From Methylobacterium aquaticum (GTDB taxonomy: Bacteria > Pseudomonadota > Alphaproteobacteria > Rhizobiales > Beijerinckiaceae), in assembly GCF_016804325.1 (NCBI RefSeq), contig NZ_CP043627.1, positions 5,787,501 to 5,851,500 of the forward strand: a stretch of 64,000 bases of DNA, read 5' to 3'. The notes under the pieces were generated by a model. It ran no database searches and was not told the origin of the DNA. It saw nothing but the letters and a program-made list of their open reading frames with translations. Both the position numbers and the translations under genes were made by a program. Below are positions 26,758 to 37,484 of this stretch, one piece after another; positions within the stretch are counted from its first letter, which is position 1, and every line of letters begins with the position of its first letter.

Positions 26758-29580
26758 TTACTGCCCCAACCGCTCCAACAACGCCGGCACGTGGACCTGG
26801 TCGGCCTTGTAGTTGCCGGTGAGCGCGTACATCACGAGGTTGACGCCGCCGCGGTAGGACATCTCGCGTTGCCGCGGATCGCCGCCGACGAGGGGATAGA
26901 GGGCTTCGCCGCGCCGGCCGACGGCCCAGGCCGAGGCGAGGTCATTGCCCGTGATGACGATCGGCGAGACGCCGTCGCCGGCCCGGGCCGGGCGGCGCTC
27001 GGCCCCGTCGCCGGCCGGCGGCAGCGCCTCGACCCAGGTCTGGCCGGTGGCGTAGCGGCCGGGGAAGCTGTCGACGAGGTAGAACGCCTTGGTCAGCACG
27101 TGGTCGCGTGGCACCGGCTCGAGTTCCGGCACTTCCAGAGTCGCGAGCATGCGCTGGAGGGTGAGGGCTTCCGGCGTCGGCGGGCCGCCGGGACGGGCCG
27201 TCATCGCGTCGCGGGTGTCGAAGATCACCGTGCCGCCGTTCTTCATGAAGGCGTCGATCCGCCGGATCGCCGCCTCGCCCGGCAGCGGCCGGTTCGGCAC
27301 GATCGGCCAGTAGATCAGCGGGTAGAAGGCGAGCTCGTCCTTGGCCGGGTCGATGCCGGCGGGCTCGCCGGGTTCGAGCGCGGTGCGGCTCGCCAGCATC
27401 TGGGTCAGCCCGGTGAGGCCGGCCCGGCTCGTCTCGTCGACGGTGGCATCGCCGGTGACGACGTAGGCGATGCGGGTGACGAGCGCCGATTCGATGCCGT
27501 TCGGCCGGTTGGCCGCGGGCTCGGCCGCTCGGGCGATGTCCGGGCTCGCGCCGAGCACCAGGAGGCCGAGGATCACGGCCGCGGCGGCCGGCCGGCGGCG
27601 CAGGCGCCCCGCCATCCGGCCGAGGAAGCCGCCGAGCCACAGGCTCGCCAGGGTGTCGAGGGCGAGCAGCAGCAGGGCGGCGAGGAAGAACGGCCCGCGC
27701 AGGTCGCGGGTCCGGGCCTCCTCCAGGCCGCCGAAGCGGGCACCGGCAAGGGCTTTCAGGTCGAGGGGCTTCAGCCGATCCTCGGCGGTGAGCGCGTTGA
27801 CCGCGAGGCCGCCATCGACCGGGCCGTAATAGCCCGGCGGATGCTCCGGATTCGCCCGCTCGGTCCAGGTCGCCGGGATCGCCCGAGCGGTGGGCGGGGG
27901 CGCCTTCAGGGCGCCGAACCCGTCGAGGGTCAGGCGCGGGGCGAGCACCGGCGGCGGGGCGCCCGGATTCGAGCCGGTCGTCGGCGGGGTGGTGCCGGCG
28001 AGCGCCACGACCCGGCGCAGCATGGTGACGAACAGGCCCGACAGCGGCAGGTTCGACCAGGTGGTGTCGGCGGTGACGTGGACCAGGACCACCATGCCCT
28101 CCCCCCGCTTGGCGGCGGTGACGATCGGAGTGCCGTCCTGAAGGGCGGCCCAGGTGCGCCGGGCGAGGTCGCCGTCCGGCTCGGCGAGGATCTGGCGCCG
28201 CACGCCGATATCGGCCGGCGGCGTCAGGCCCGCAAAGGGGCTCTCGGGGGCGAAGGGCGCCAGCGTGCGCGGGCTGTCCCAGGACAGCGTGCCGCCGAGG
28301 TTGCGCCCGCCTCGCCGCAGGCGCACCGGCACGAGGTCGTCGCTGCCGGCGGCGAGCCGGGCGCCGGCGAAGCGCAGGAGCAGCCCGCCCTTGTCGACGA
28401 AGGCGGAGACCCGCTCCAGCGTCGCGGGATCGAGGGCGCCGACATCGGCGAGCACCAGGACCGAGACCTGGGAATCGAGCATCTGGCCGATGGATTCGGC
28501 GACGCCGCGACCGCCGCGGGGCTCCAGCACGTCGGCGAAGGGCGTCAGCGCGCGGGACAGGTAGTAGGTCGGCGAGAGCAGCGGCTGGGCCTGGTCGCTG
28601 GTGCCGCCGAAGACGAGGCCGACCCGGCGGCGCCGGCCGCGCTCGTCGGCCAGAACCACGGCGCCGGCCGAGTGCTCGCCCGCCACCTCGAACCGCGCGA
28701 TGGTGTTGCGCAGTTCCACCGGCAGGTCGAAGCGGACCTCCGTCGCGGTGGCATTGCCGGCAAACGAGAAATTCGTCTCGGCGAGCGGCAGGCCCTTGGC
28801 ATCGAGGGCCCGGACCGTGCCGGAATCACGGCCGTTCGGCTCCGCCCGGACCACGCTGACGCCGAGCTGCCCGCCGGACGAATCGGGGCCGGCGAGGCCC
28901 AAGGGCAGTGCCCGCTCGGCCCTCAAGACGGTGATCTCGGCGCGGTTGCGGGATGCCGCCGCCGCGAGGCCCGCCGGGAAGCCGTCGCCGTCCGGCCCCG
29001 CCACGCCGTCGCCGACCCAGACCACGGCGCTGCCCGGGTTCCGCTCCAGGAAGGCGGTCAGCGACGGCAATTGCGCCGAGCGGTCGGCGAGGTGCGGCAG
29101 CGGCTCGATGGCGCGCAGGCGTTCGAGCGCCGGGCCGGGGCCGGTGGCCTCCAGGCCCGTCGGCGCCGCGGCGGTGGCGAGGAGCGCCACCGGCCGGCCG
29201 GCCCGGGAGGCCGCCTCGACCTCGGCGGTGGCCACACGGATCCGGTCGCGCCAGTCCTGCGCCGCGGTGAACCCGTTGTCGAGAATGAGAACCAGGGGCG
29301 TCCGCCCGTCGCCCGCGCCCTGCGGGCTCGGGTTCCAGACCGGTCCCGACACCGCGAGGATCAGGCAGGCGGCGGCGAGGAGGCGCAGCGCCAGCAGCCA
29401 GGGCGGGGTGCGGGCCGGGGTCTCGCGCTCCGGCAGCAGGTCGGCGAGGATGCGCAGCGGCGGAAAGTCGATCCGGCGCGGGCGCGGCGGCGTCACGCGC
29501 AGGAGGTACCAGAGCGCCGGCAGGGCGATCAGCGCCGCGAGGGCGGCGGGGGCCGCGAAGCCGAGGGGCAGTCCGAACAT
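26758..29580 (-). CDS. BatA-like/DUF4159 membrane protein
   Basis: A 940-aa inner-membrane protein. The N terminus is an aerotolerance-regulator (BatA) type domain: a membrane helix near residues 8-28, the RRIDFPPLRIL box, and a second helix near 63-82. A vWA-like region with PLVLILDNGFTAAQDW follows. Near residue 640 are two more hydrophobic stretches. The C-terminal 210 residues form the DUF4159 domain (ELAFYPLIYWPIVPNRPLP, GGTVIFDTRDA). The ATG at 29580 is 11 bases from the end of the DUF58 gene. Together with MoxR and DUF58 it forms a conserved alphaproteobacterial set of uncertain envelope function. Confidence 0.8.
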   Translation of the reverse strand: MFGLPLGFAAPAALAALIALPALWYLLRVTPPRPRRIDFPPLRILADLLPERETPARTPPWLLALRLLAAACLILAVSGPVWNPSPQGAGDGRTPLVLILDNGFTAAQDWRDRIRVATAEVEAASRAGRPVALLATAAAPTGLEATGPGPALERLRAIEPLPHLADRSAQLPSLTAFLERNPGSAVVWVGDGVAGPDGDGFPAGLAAAASRNRAEITVLRAERALPLGLAGPDSSGGQLGVSVVRAEPNGRDSGTVRALDAKGLPLAETNFSFAGNATATEVRFDLPVELRNTIARFEVAGEHSAGAVVLADERGRRRRVGLVFGGTSDQAQPLLSPTYYLSRALTPFADVLEPRGGRGVAESIGQMLDSQVSVLVLADVGALDPATLERVSAFVDKGGLLLRFAGARLAAGSDDLVPVRLRRGGRNLGGTLSWDSPRTLAPFAPESPFAGLTPPADIGVRRQILAEPDGDLARRTWAALQDGTPIVTAAKRGEGMVVLVHVTADTTWSNLPLSGLFVTMLRRVVALAGTTPPTTGSNPGAPPPVLAPRLTLDGFGALKAPPPTARAIPATWTERANPEHPPGYYGPVDGGLAVNALTAEDRLKPLDLKALAGARFGGLEEARTRDLRGPFFLAALLLLALDTLASLWLGGFLGRMAGRLRRRPAAAAVILGLLVLGASPDIARAAEPAANRPNGIESALVTRIAYVVTGDATVDETSRAGLTGLTQMLASRTALEPGEPAGIDPAKDELAFYPLIYWPIVPNRPLPGEAAIRRIDAFMKNGGTVIFDTRDAMTARPGGPPTPEALTLQRMLATLEVPELEPVPRDHVLTKAFYLVDSFPGRYATGQTWVEALPPAGDGAERRPARAGDGVSPIVITGNDLASAWAVGRRGEALYPLVGGDPRQREMSYRGGVNLVMYALTGNYKADQVHVPALLERLGQ

Positions 29581-29591
29581 CGAAGGCGTCC

Positions 29592-30506
29592 TCAGCCTGC
29601 GCCGCGGGCGGCGGCGACCAGGGTGACAAGGCGGAACGCCGCCTCGCTCGCCGGCCGGTCGGTGCGGTGCAGCGTGAGCGTCCAACCCTGCGCGCGGGCG
29701 ATCTCGGCCAACGCGTTGCGATGGGCGCGGATCCGCCGCCTGTAGGCCTCGCCCCAGGCCGCAGCGTCGCCGACCCGGAGCGACAGGCCGGTCTCGAGGT
29801 CGTGCAATTCGGCCTCACCGGAGAACGGGAACGTCTCCTCCACCGGATCGACCACCATGACGAGGTGGCCGCGGCTGCCGGCGCCGGCGATTGCCGCGAC
29901 CGCGGCCTGCACCTGCTCGGGGGGAGAGAGGAAATCGCCGATCAGCACCGCCTCGTCGAAACGGCCGACGGGGGCGCGCGGCGGCAGGTCCTCGTCGAGG
30001 CCGGAGGTGTCGCCCGACAGGGTCTCGGCCATCCGCTCGACGATGGCGCGGGTGGCCTGGGGCCGCGACAGGCCGAGCAGCCCGACCCGCTCGCCGGCCT
30101 CCACGAAGGCGTCGCCGAGCGCCAGCGCCAGCACGAGCGCCCGCTCGATCTTCGGCGCCTGCGCCAGGGTCGAGCCGAAGCCCATCGAGGCCGAGCGGTC
30201 GACCCAGAACCAGACGGTATGCGCCGCCTCCCATTCGCGCTCGCGGACGTAGAGCCGGTCGTCCCTGCCCGAACGGCGCCAGTCGATCCGGCTCGCCGCC
30301 TCCCCGGCGACGAAGGGGCGGAACTGCCAGAAACTCTCGCCCGGCCCGGCCCGGCGGCGGCCGTGCAGGCCGTGCGCCAGGGTCGCGGCGACCCGGCGGG
30401 CCTCCAGGATCAGGCGCGGCATCCGCTCGGCGAGCGTGAGGGCGGTCTCGGTCTCCCGCCGGCCGGGGGCGCGGAGGCCTGCATCGAGGACGCGCGTCGC
30501 GACCAC
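29592..30506 (-). CDS. DUF58 domain protein (vWA-type partner of MoxR)
   Basis: A 304-aa protein of the DUF58 family. The family block FRPFVAGEAASRIDWRRSGR lies near residues 65-84, followed by LYVREREWE and the vWA-like VWFWVDRSASMGFGS, whose DxSxS is a metal-ion-dependent adhesion motif. It starts with GTG, four bases after the moxR stop, so the two are tightly coupled. DUF58 proteins usually act with a MoxR AAA+ ATPase as an assembly or activation pair; the client here is unknown. Confidence 0.85.
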   Translation of the reverse strand: MVATRVLDAGLRAPGRRETETALTLAERMPRLILEARRVAATLAHGLHGRRRAGPGESFWQFRPFVAGEAASRIDWRRSGRDDRLYVREREWEAAHTVWFWVDRSASMGFGSTLAQAPKIERALVLALALGDAFVEAGERVGLLGLSRPQATRAIVERMAETLSGDTSGLDEDLPPRAPVGRFDEAVLIGDFLSPPEQVQAAVAAIAGAGSRGHLVMVVDPVEETFPFSGEAELHDLETGLSLRVGDAAAWGEAYRRRIRAHRNALAEIARAQGWTLTLHRTDRPASEAAFRLVTLVAAARGAG

Positions 30507-30510
30507 CGGG

Positions 30511-31521
<1,011 letters not shown>

Positions 31522-32323
31522 GCGGGGTCCTCATCGTCGTCCGGGGGCCTCGCGGCCCGTCCCGGGGATCGGGGAGTGTGGCTCCCTTCCGCACCGCAAG
31601 GCAAGGTCGGCGCGACGCCGCAGGGCGGCGGGGCGGGTGTCGCTTCGGCTGGGTGGGCGGGCTCGTCTCGGAGAAGCGTCTATCCAGGGAAAGGAGAGTC
31701 GCGGGTTCCTCCTCTCCCCGCGGGCGGCAGGGCTGTCCATAGAGAGGGATAGCGCGGGCAAACCCTCCCCCCACTGTGCAGGGCTGTCCGGGGAAAGGCG
31801 AGGCGCAGGAAAGTCCCTCTCCCCGCGGGCGGGGAGAGGCTTTCGTCCCCCTTGTCGGGGACGAAAGGAGCGGAGGCGAAAGCCGCAGCGAGGGTAAGGG
31901 GGTGTTTCCGGATGAGGCTCCTTCGGAAACACCCCCTCACCCTCGCCCTTCGGGCTTCCTGAGCCCCTTCGGAGCTCAGGCCTCTCCCCGCAACGAAGTC
32001 GGGCTTCCCCGACTTCGTCCGTCGCTTGCAGATCCCGGGCAAGCCCGGGATCTGTCGGGGAGAGGGGAAACCCGCGCTTTTTTCTTTCCCCAGACAGCCC
32101 TGCCCACTGTGGGGGAGCGCAGCGGGACGAAGTCCCACCGAGAGGGGCAGCGCGACGTTGATCCAGATGGCGCCCGTCACCATGGTCCCGACATTGCCGG
32201 AAGCGTCGCCCCCTCTCCCGCCCGGCTGCGCCGGGCACCCTCCCCCGCAGAGGGGGGAGGGAGAAACCCGCGCCCCTTGCTACACCGTCTCACGCAGCAG
32301 AGTTGATCGGCCTTGGAACCGCC
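31522..32323. repeat. Gene-free array of perfect hairpins
   Basis: About 800 bases without a believable gene; open frames here are repeat-driven. From 31813 to 32070 five stem-loops stand in a row: CTCTCCCCGC/GCGGGGAGAG; TTCGTCCCC/GGGGACGAA; a pair of 22-23 base arms with about two mismatches around GGGGGTGTTTCCG/CGGAAACACCCCC; ACGAAGTCGGG/CCCGACTTCGT; and CAGATCCCGGGC/GCCCGGGATCTG. CAGGGCTGTCC occurs twice (about 31728 and 31780), with a shorter inverted match (GACAGCCCTG) near 32095. A further copy of a CCCTCTCCCG...CCTCCCCCGCAGAGGGGGGAGG repeat lies at about 32212-32265. The moxR promoter is presumably near 31530. Confidence 0.7.
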
Positions 32324-33979
32324 TCACGGCTCCTGGCAGGCGAAACTCTCCGCCTTGTCCGCCTCGCCGCCCTGATACCGCGCCTCCTTCGGGTAGGGGC
32401 AGAGCAGCCGCGTGCGGCCCGGGAAGGCGGTGCCGCGGGCGACGAGCCGGTCGGGCGCCTCGCCGCGCTCGACCCAGGATTCGATCGCAGCGAGCGGGTC
32501 GACATCGTCGAGGGCCGGCCCGCCGCCGCAATGGTTCATGCCCGGCACCAGGAACAGGCGTGCCCGGTCGGCGAACGCCGCCGCGCCGCCGTTGTCACGC
32601 GTCAGCGCCTGCCAGTGCTCGACGAGGTCGCGGGCGGAAAAGACCGGGTCGGCGGCGCCCTGGTAGACGAGGAGACGACCGCCGCGGGCGGCGAAGGTCG
32701 ACAGGAAGGTGCCGGTCGGGTCGTTGAGGGCGGCGGTTTCGGCGGTGCGCGGGGTGTCGCGGTCGAAATCGAAGCGCAGGGCATCGAAGCCGGGATCGGG
32801 CGGGGTCAGAAAGTAGTTGGCGATCGCGGACGGCCCGAGGGTGGCGTTGCGGGCGTTCGGCACAGCGGTCTTCGAGGTGCCGAGCTTCCAGGCCCGCCAG
32901 CCCGGCGCGGCAAGGCCCGGGTCCCAGGGCCAGGAGGCGTAGACCGGCTTCCCTTGCGAATCGTGGGCGCCGCCGAAGCTCGTCCGCAAAGCCTCGACCT
33001 GCGCCTGGCTGAGGCAGGTCGCGGTCTTGTCGCCCGGGCAGGCGAGGCTCGCCGGATCGAACCGGCACGAGGCGACCGCCTCGACCGTGCCGTCGGCGAG
33101 CCCGTCCGCGGCGTCGCAGGTCTTGAGGACGGATCGCGCCACGAGGTCCAGGTCGGCCTGGGTGAAGGCCTCGGCCAGGACCGGCTTGCCCTCGGCGTCC
33201 TTGGGCGCGGCCGACAGGAAGGCGCGCGTGTCCCAGACCTGGCCGAGGGCCGCCCGGGTCAGCCGGAAGGTCGGGGCGCCGGCTACCACGCCGTCGAAGG
33301 CGGTGGGAAAGCGCGTCGCCGCCATCAGGGCCGAGCGGCCGCCATTGGAGCAGCCCATGAAATAAGCGTGCGCCGGGGCGCGGCCGTAGCGGGCCGCGAT
33401 CAGGGCCTTGGCTTCCCGCGCGACTTCCCCGACCGCCCGGTAGGCGAAGTCGATCCGCGCCTGCTGGTCGAGGCCGAAGGAGGCGTCGGCATTGTCGCGG
33501 CCGCGATGGCCGGAATCGGTCGAGGCGACGGCATAGCCGCGCACAAGGGCCGGCGGCGCCGTCGCCCCCGAGATCGGGATCGCGCCGAGCGCCTCGCCGA
33601 CCACGCCGTCGAGCCCGCCGCCGCCCTGGAACAGGAAGCGGCCGTTCCAGGTCTCCGGCAGGCGCAACTGGAAGCCGATGCCGTAGGCGACGCCGCCCGC
33701 CCCGGCCCGCGGATCGATGGTGCCCTCGACGAGGCAATGGGCCGGCAAGGCTGCCTTCGCGCGGGCCGCTCCGGTAAGGGCGGCGCGGCCGGGATTGTCG
33801 GCCGGCAGGGTGCCGGCGGGGACCGGCTCCGCACGGGTGATGTGCAGGTCCGGCCGGGCGAGGCGCGTGAGGTCGCCGCAGGCGAGCGGCGCGGCGAGGG
33901 CCGGCAGGGCAAGGGAGAGGGAGCCGGCGACGACGGCCGGCAGGGCGAGCCCCGCCCCCCGCACGATGGTGCGCACCAT
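32324..33979 (-). CDS. tannase/feruloyl esterase family protein
   Basis: A 551-aa secreted alpha/beta hydrolase of the tannase/feruloyl esterase family, which cleaves esters of gallic, ferulic or related aromatic acids. A signal peptide ends near PALAA (residue about 28). The nucleophile serine is in GCSNGGRSAL, the acid in YQGAADPVF and the histidine in GMNHCGGG. The cysteines adjacent to the serine and histidine form the CS-D-HC disulfide typical of the family. The ATG at 33979 gives the signal peptide; frames extending further upstream carry no family sequence. It is divergent from the DUF3237 gene. Confidence 0.87.
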   Translation of the reverse strand: MVRTIVRGAGLALPAVVAGSLSLALPALAAPLACGDLTRLARPDLHITRAEPVPAGTLPADNPGRAALTGAARAKAALPAHCLVEGTIDPRAGAGGVAYGIGFQLRLPETWNGRFLFQGGGGLDGVVGEALGAIPISGATAPPALVRGYAVASTDSGHRGRDNADASFGLDQQARIDFAYRAVGEVAREAKALIAARYGRAPAHAYFMGCSNGGRSALMAATRFPTAFDGVVAGAPTFRLTRAALGQVWDTRAFLSAAPKDAEGKPVLAEAFTQADLDLVARSVLKTCDAADGLADGTVEAVASCRFDPASLACPGDKTATCLSQAQVEALRTSFGGAHDSQGKPVYASWPWDPGLAAPGWRAWKLGTSKTAVPNARNATLGPSAIANYFLTPPDPGFDALRFDFDRDTPRTAETAALNDPTGTFLSTFAARGGRLLVYQGAADPVFSARDLVEHWQALTRDNGGAAAFADRARLFLVPGMNHCGGGPALDDVDPLAAIESWVERGEAPDRLVARGTAFPGRTRLLCPYPKEARYQGGEADKAESFACQEP

Positions 33980-34172
33980 GAGCCCCCTTCCCCAGAGATG
34001 TGGCCGGGCCGTCGAGCGCCCCGCAGGATGTCGGCCGACACTCGGCCCCGGCGCGCGGCTGCCGTCAAGCGACGGCGACGACGAAACCCTGCGGCAGCCC
34101 GTCTCCGGCCCTGTCGCCGCGGCAGGACCCGGCGCATGATCCGGGGACGAACCATCGCCGGGAGGATCCGCC

Positions 34173-34739
34173 ATGATGCACCGCGACGCACCGCCCATCG
34201 ACCGTCGGATGCTGATCCTGTCGGGCGCGGCCCTCGCCGGCTCCGGCCTCGCGGCGCCGGCAGCCGCCGCGGAGGCAACGGCCACCGGCCCTCTCGCCGA
34301 CATACCCCTGGTGCCGCCGCGGACGGAGTTCGTCTACGAGGCCGTGGTCGAGATCGCCCCGCTGGTGCCGCTCGGCGATTCGCCGCTCGGTGAGCGCCGC
34401 ATGGTCCCGATCACCGGCGGCCGGTTCCAGGGCCCGCGGCTCCGCGGCATCGTCCTGCCCGGCGGGGCCGACCGGCAGCTGGTGCGCAAGGACGGCGTCC
34501 GGCGCCTCGATGCCCTCTACGAGTTGAGGACCGAGGACGGGGCGATCCTCACCGTGCGCAACCAGGTGACGATCGATCCCGGCCGCGACGGCGGGCCGGA
34601 TTCCCGCTTCTCGACCATCGACGTCACGGCGCCCGAGGGGCCGCATGCCTGGCTCAACCGGCTGGTGCTGGTCGGCACCCTGCACAGCCTACGGCCGGCA
34701 CAGGAGGCGGTGCTGGTGCGGGCGTTCCGGCTGGCCTGA
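34173..34739 (+). CDS. Tat-exported DUF3237 protein
   Basis: A 188-aa protein with a twin-arginine signal (DRRMLILSGAALAGSG, cleavage probably after PAAAA) followed by one DUF3237 domain: FVYEAVVEIAPLVPLG, RRMVPITGGRFQGPRLRGIV and LYELRTEDGAILTVRN. The domain forms a lipocalin-like beta barrel; no reaction is established. GGGAGG lies before the ATG. It is divergent from the tannase-like esterase, both products being exported, so a joint role with aromatic esters is possible but unproven. Confidence 0.8.
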   Translation: MMHRDAPPIDRRMLILSGAALAGSGLAAPAAAAEATATGPLADIPLVPPRTEFVYEAVVEIAPLVPLGDSPLGERRMVPITGGRFQGPRLRGIVLPGGADRQLVRKDGVRRLDALYELRTEDGAILTVRNQVTIDPGRDGGPDSRFSTIDVTAPEGPHAWLNRLVLVGTLHSLRPAQEAVLVRAFRLA

Positions 34740-34779
34740 CGCATGGTAGGATGGTGGCGAGCAACCGGGAGCGCCCGCC

Positions 34780-35349
34780 ATGCGCGCCGCTGAGACACGC
34801 GATCCTCCGATGAGCCTCGACGGCTTCCTGGCCTTCCTGGAGGACAGGCCGAAGGGGGAACGCTGGGAACTGGACGACGGGGTGCCGCTGATGAACCCGC
34901 AGCCGACGCGGCGGCATGACTGGATCCAGACCAACATCCTGGAGGCCCTGCGGCAACATTGGCGCCTTCATGCCAGTCCCTGGCGCCCCTCCGGCCCGAG
35001 TCAGGTCCCGGTGCCGGGCGCAGCCCGCACCGTGGCGCCCGACATTCTGGTCGCGCCGGATGACGGCCGCGACGACCTCTGCATCACGCCTGCACCGCTG
35101 GTCGTGTTCGAGGTTCTGTCACCCAGCGATCGGCCACGCCGGCAAACGTCGAAGCTCGCCGCCTACGCTGCCGTCTCCTCGATCGAGAGCGTCGTGCTGG
35201 TGCGGCAGGACCGACGCTCGGTCGTCGTGCATCGCAGAAATCCGGCAGGCGGACTCTCGCCCATCGTCTGTACGGACGAGGTCGATCTGCCGGAGATCGG
35301 CGTCACGCTCACGCTCGATGTAATCTACGCCTATACGCCGCTTGCCTGA
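34780..35349 (+). CDS. Uma2 family endonuclease-like protein
   Basis: A 189-aa protein of the Uma2/DUF820 family, which has a PD-(D/E)XK restriction-endonuclease fold. WELDDGVPLMNPQPTRRHDWIQTNI, then VAPDILVAPDD and PLVVFEVLSPSDR carry the expected acidic residues, followed by KLAAYAAVSSIESVVLVRQD. GGGAG is seven bases before the ATG at 34780; an ATG at 34810 would also fit the family start. The cellular function of these proteins is unknown. Unlike the DUF559 and GIY-YIG genes in this window, it shows no flanking palindromic repeat. Confidence 0.82.
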   Translation: MRAAETRDPPMSLDGFLAFLEDRPKGERWELDDGVPLMNPQPTRRHDWIQTNILEALRQHWRLHASPWRPSGPSQVPVPGAARTVAPDILVAPDDGRDDLCITPAPLVVFEVLSPSDRPRRQTSKLAAYAAVSSIESVVLVRQDRRSVVVHRRNPAGGLSPIVCTDEVDLPEIGVTLTLDVIYAYTPLA

Positions 35350-35384
35350 CAGATGGGCCTGCTGGTTGCGAGCAGCTTTGCTTC

Positions 35385-36494
35385 TCACCCCAGCTCCGCC
35401 TCCAAGAACTCCCGCACCGCCCCCGCCTCGATCCCCGGCGCGATAAAGCTTTTCCCGATGCCCCGCGCCAGGATGAAGGTGAGCGCCCCGTCGCGGACCT
35501 TCTTGTCCTGGCGCATGGCGTCGAGGAGCTGGTCGGCATCGCCGCAACCGCCCGGCACCTGCGCCAGCGTGGTCGGCAGGCCGGCGAGCGCCAGGTGGTT
35601 GGCGACGCGGCCGGCATCCTGGCCCGGGCACAGGCCGAGCCGGGCGGAGAAGCGGAAGGCGAGGCACAGGCCGATCGCCACCGCCTCGCCGTGGACGAGG
35701 CGGGCGGAATCGTAACGCGTCAGGCGTTCCAGCGCATGCGCGAAGGTGTGGCCGAGATTGAGGAGCGCCCGCTCGCCATCCTCGCGCTCGTCGCGCACCA
35801 CCACGCCGGCCTTGGCCCGGCAGCAGGCGGCCACCGCCGCCTCGCGGGCCGGACCGCCCGAAAAGATCTCGGCGAGGTTGGCCTCGCACCAGGCGAAGAA
35901 GTCGGGAGAATCGATCAGCCCGTACTTCGCCACCTCGGCGTAGCCGGCGCGCATCTCGCGCAAGGACAGGGTGTCGAGGGAGGCGGTGTCGGCGATCACC
36001 AGGCTCGGCTGGTGGAAGGCGCCGACGAGGTTCTTGCCGTGGGGCGAATTGATGCCGGTCTTGCCGCCGACCGACGAATCGACCTGGGCGAGGAGCGTGG
36101 TCGGCGCCTGGACGAAGCGCACGCCCCGCCGCAGGGATGCCGCCGCGAAGCCCGCCAGGTCCCCGACGACGCCGCCGCCCAGCGCCAGGACGAGGTCGCC
36201 GCGCTCGATCCGGTGGGCGATCAGCCCGTCGCAGACCTGGGCGAAGCCCGCATAGCTCTTCGAGCCCTCGCCCGGCGCCACGGCGATCAGGGTGGTGCGC
36301 AGGCCCGCCTGTTCCAGCGAGGCGGTGACGGCCTCGCCGTATTCCGCCGCCACGGTCTCGTCGCTCACCACGCCGACGGCGCGGGCCTTGAGCGCGGCGA
36401 CGCGGGGACCGATCCCGGCCAGAAGCCCGCGGCCGATCAGGATGTCGTAGGCCCGGCCCCCGTCGAGGGGCACGTGAACGGTCTCGGTCTGCAC
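35385..36494 (-). CDS. aroB: 3-dehydroquinate synthase
   Basis: This enzyme converts DAHP to 3-dehydroquinate, step two of the shikimate pathway, using NAD and a divalent metal. The 369-aa protein has GGGVVGDLAGFAAA, GVRFVQAPTTLLAQVDSSVGG and KTGINSPHGKNLVG in order, with metal ligands in EVAKYG, GHTFAHALE and HGEAVAIG. The start is GTG with GAGGA upstream. aroK lies 29 bp upstream on the same strand, forming the common aroK-aroB pair. Confidence 0.95.
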   Translation of the reverse strand: MQTETVHVPLDGGRAYDILIGRGLLAGIGPRVAALKARAVGVVSDETVAAEYGEAVTASLEQAGLRTTLIAVAPGEGSKSYAGFAQVCDGLIAHRIERGDLVLALGGGVVGDLAGFAAASLRRGVRFVQAPTTLLAQVDSSVGGKTGINSPHGKNLVGAFHQPSLVIADTASLDTLSLREMRAGYAEVAKYGLIDSPDFFAWCEANLAEIFSGGPAREAAVAACCRAKAGVVVRDEREDGERALLNLGHTFAHALERLTRYDSARLVHGEAVAIGLCLAFRFSARLGLCPGQDAGRVANHLALAGLPTTLAQVPGGCGDADQLLDAMRQDKKVRDGALTFILARGIGKSFIAPGIEAGAVREFLEAELG

Positions 36495-36523
36495 GATGGT
36501 CCTCGGAATCCGTCGGGAATCGT

Positions 36524-37237
36524 CTACTGGGCGGCGAGGCCGTGGCCGGCGAAGGCGGGCGTACCGGGCTCGGGGCCGTCCTCGCCGGCGTCCGGCGACG
36601 GCGTGCCGCCGTCGCCCGGGGGCAGGCGGTCCATCGACCCGCCGGCGAATTCCCCGGGCGCGTCCCCCGCCATGTAGGCGTCGAGGGCTTCCAGCACGTC
36701 CTGCACCACCCGGTCGTGGGAGACGTCGCGCGACACCACGACCACGTCGGCCCCGCCATAGACGGGATGGCGCAGGTCCATCAGCCGGCGCATCGTGCCC
36801 TCGGGGTCCTCGTTCTGGAGCAGCGGCCGGCCGGGGCGCTTGCGCACCCGGCGCATCAGCACGTCGAGATCCGCCTTGAGCCAGACCGAGACCCCGGCCT
36901 CGGCGATGCGCTGGCGCGTCTCCGGCCGCATGAAGGCGCCGCCGCCGGTGGCGAGCACCATCGGGCCCTCGCGCAGAAGGCGGGCGATCACCCGCTCCTC
37001 GCCGTCGCGAAAGCTCGGCTCGCCGTAGATGGCGAAGATGTCCGGGATGGTCAGGCCGGCCGCCGCCTCGATCTCGTGGTCGGCGTCCTTGAAGATCAGG
37101 CCGAGGCGCCCCGCCAGGCGCTTGCCGACGGTGCTCTTGCCCGCGCCCATGAGCCCGACCAGCACGATCGAGCGCAGGCCGAGACCCCGGCGCACGCGCG
37201 ATTCGATCGTCTGTTCATGAGGGGGACGCTGGTTCAT
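36524..37237 (-). CDS. aroK: shikimate kinase
   Basis: This enzyme phosphorylates shikimate at the 3-position. The 237-aa protein has the P-loop GLMGAGKSTVGKRL near residue 30, the shikimate-binding DADHEIE, and the GGGAF motif. The last 50 residues, rich in glycine, proline and acidic residues, extend past the usual kinase end and may be disordered. I chose the ATG at 37237; the frame stays open further upstream without family similarity. It is followed by aroB. Confidence 0.93.
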   Translation of the reverse strand: MNQRPPHEQTIESRVRRGLGLRSIVLVGLMGAGKSTVGKRLAGRLGLIFKDADHEIEAAAGLTIPDIFAIYGEPSFRDGEERVIARLLREGPMVLATGGGAFMRPETRQRIAEAGVSVWLKADLDVLMRRVRKRPGRPLLQNEDPEGTMRRLMDLRHPVYGGADVVVVSRDVSHDRVVQDVLEALDAYMAGDAPGEFAGGSMDRLPPGDGGTPSPDAGEDGPEPGTPAFAGHGLAAQ

Positions 37238-37484
37238 GCGGCGTTCTTTAGCCTGTTTTTCGCGCAGGACGAAACGGCGGATATCGGGGAAAACCACCGC
37301 CTTTCGCCCCCTCCCCTCCGGCCGCCCCGGGCACCCGCGCAACAGCCGCCCGCATTCCGCCGCGACCCCGGCCGCCGGCCTTGCCTCCGGGGACACCACG
37401 TGGTCGAACCGACGGCCAAGGTGGCCCGCGACCTCGAGCGTCCGGGCCGCTCTTCGTCACGCGTCACCCTGGGGCCCCGCCGAC

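Noticed and set aside
31531..32238. Several open frames in the repeat array
   Set aside because: They follow the hairpin repeats, lack ribosome sites and known motifs, and exist in several frames at once.
34780..35349. Uma2 gene as a third repeat-associated nuclease
   Set aside because: I found no palindromic repeat within 300 bases on either side.
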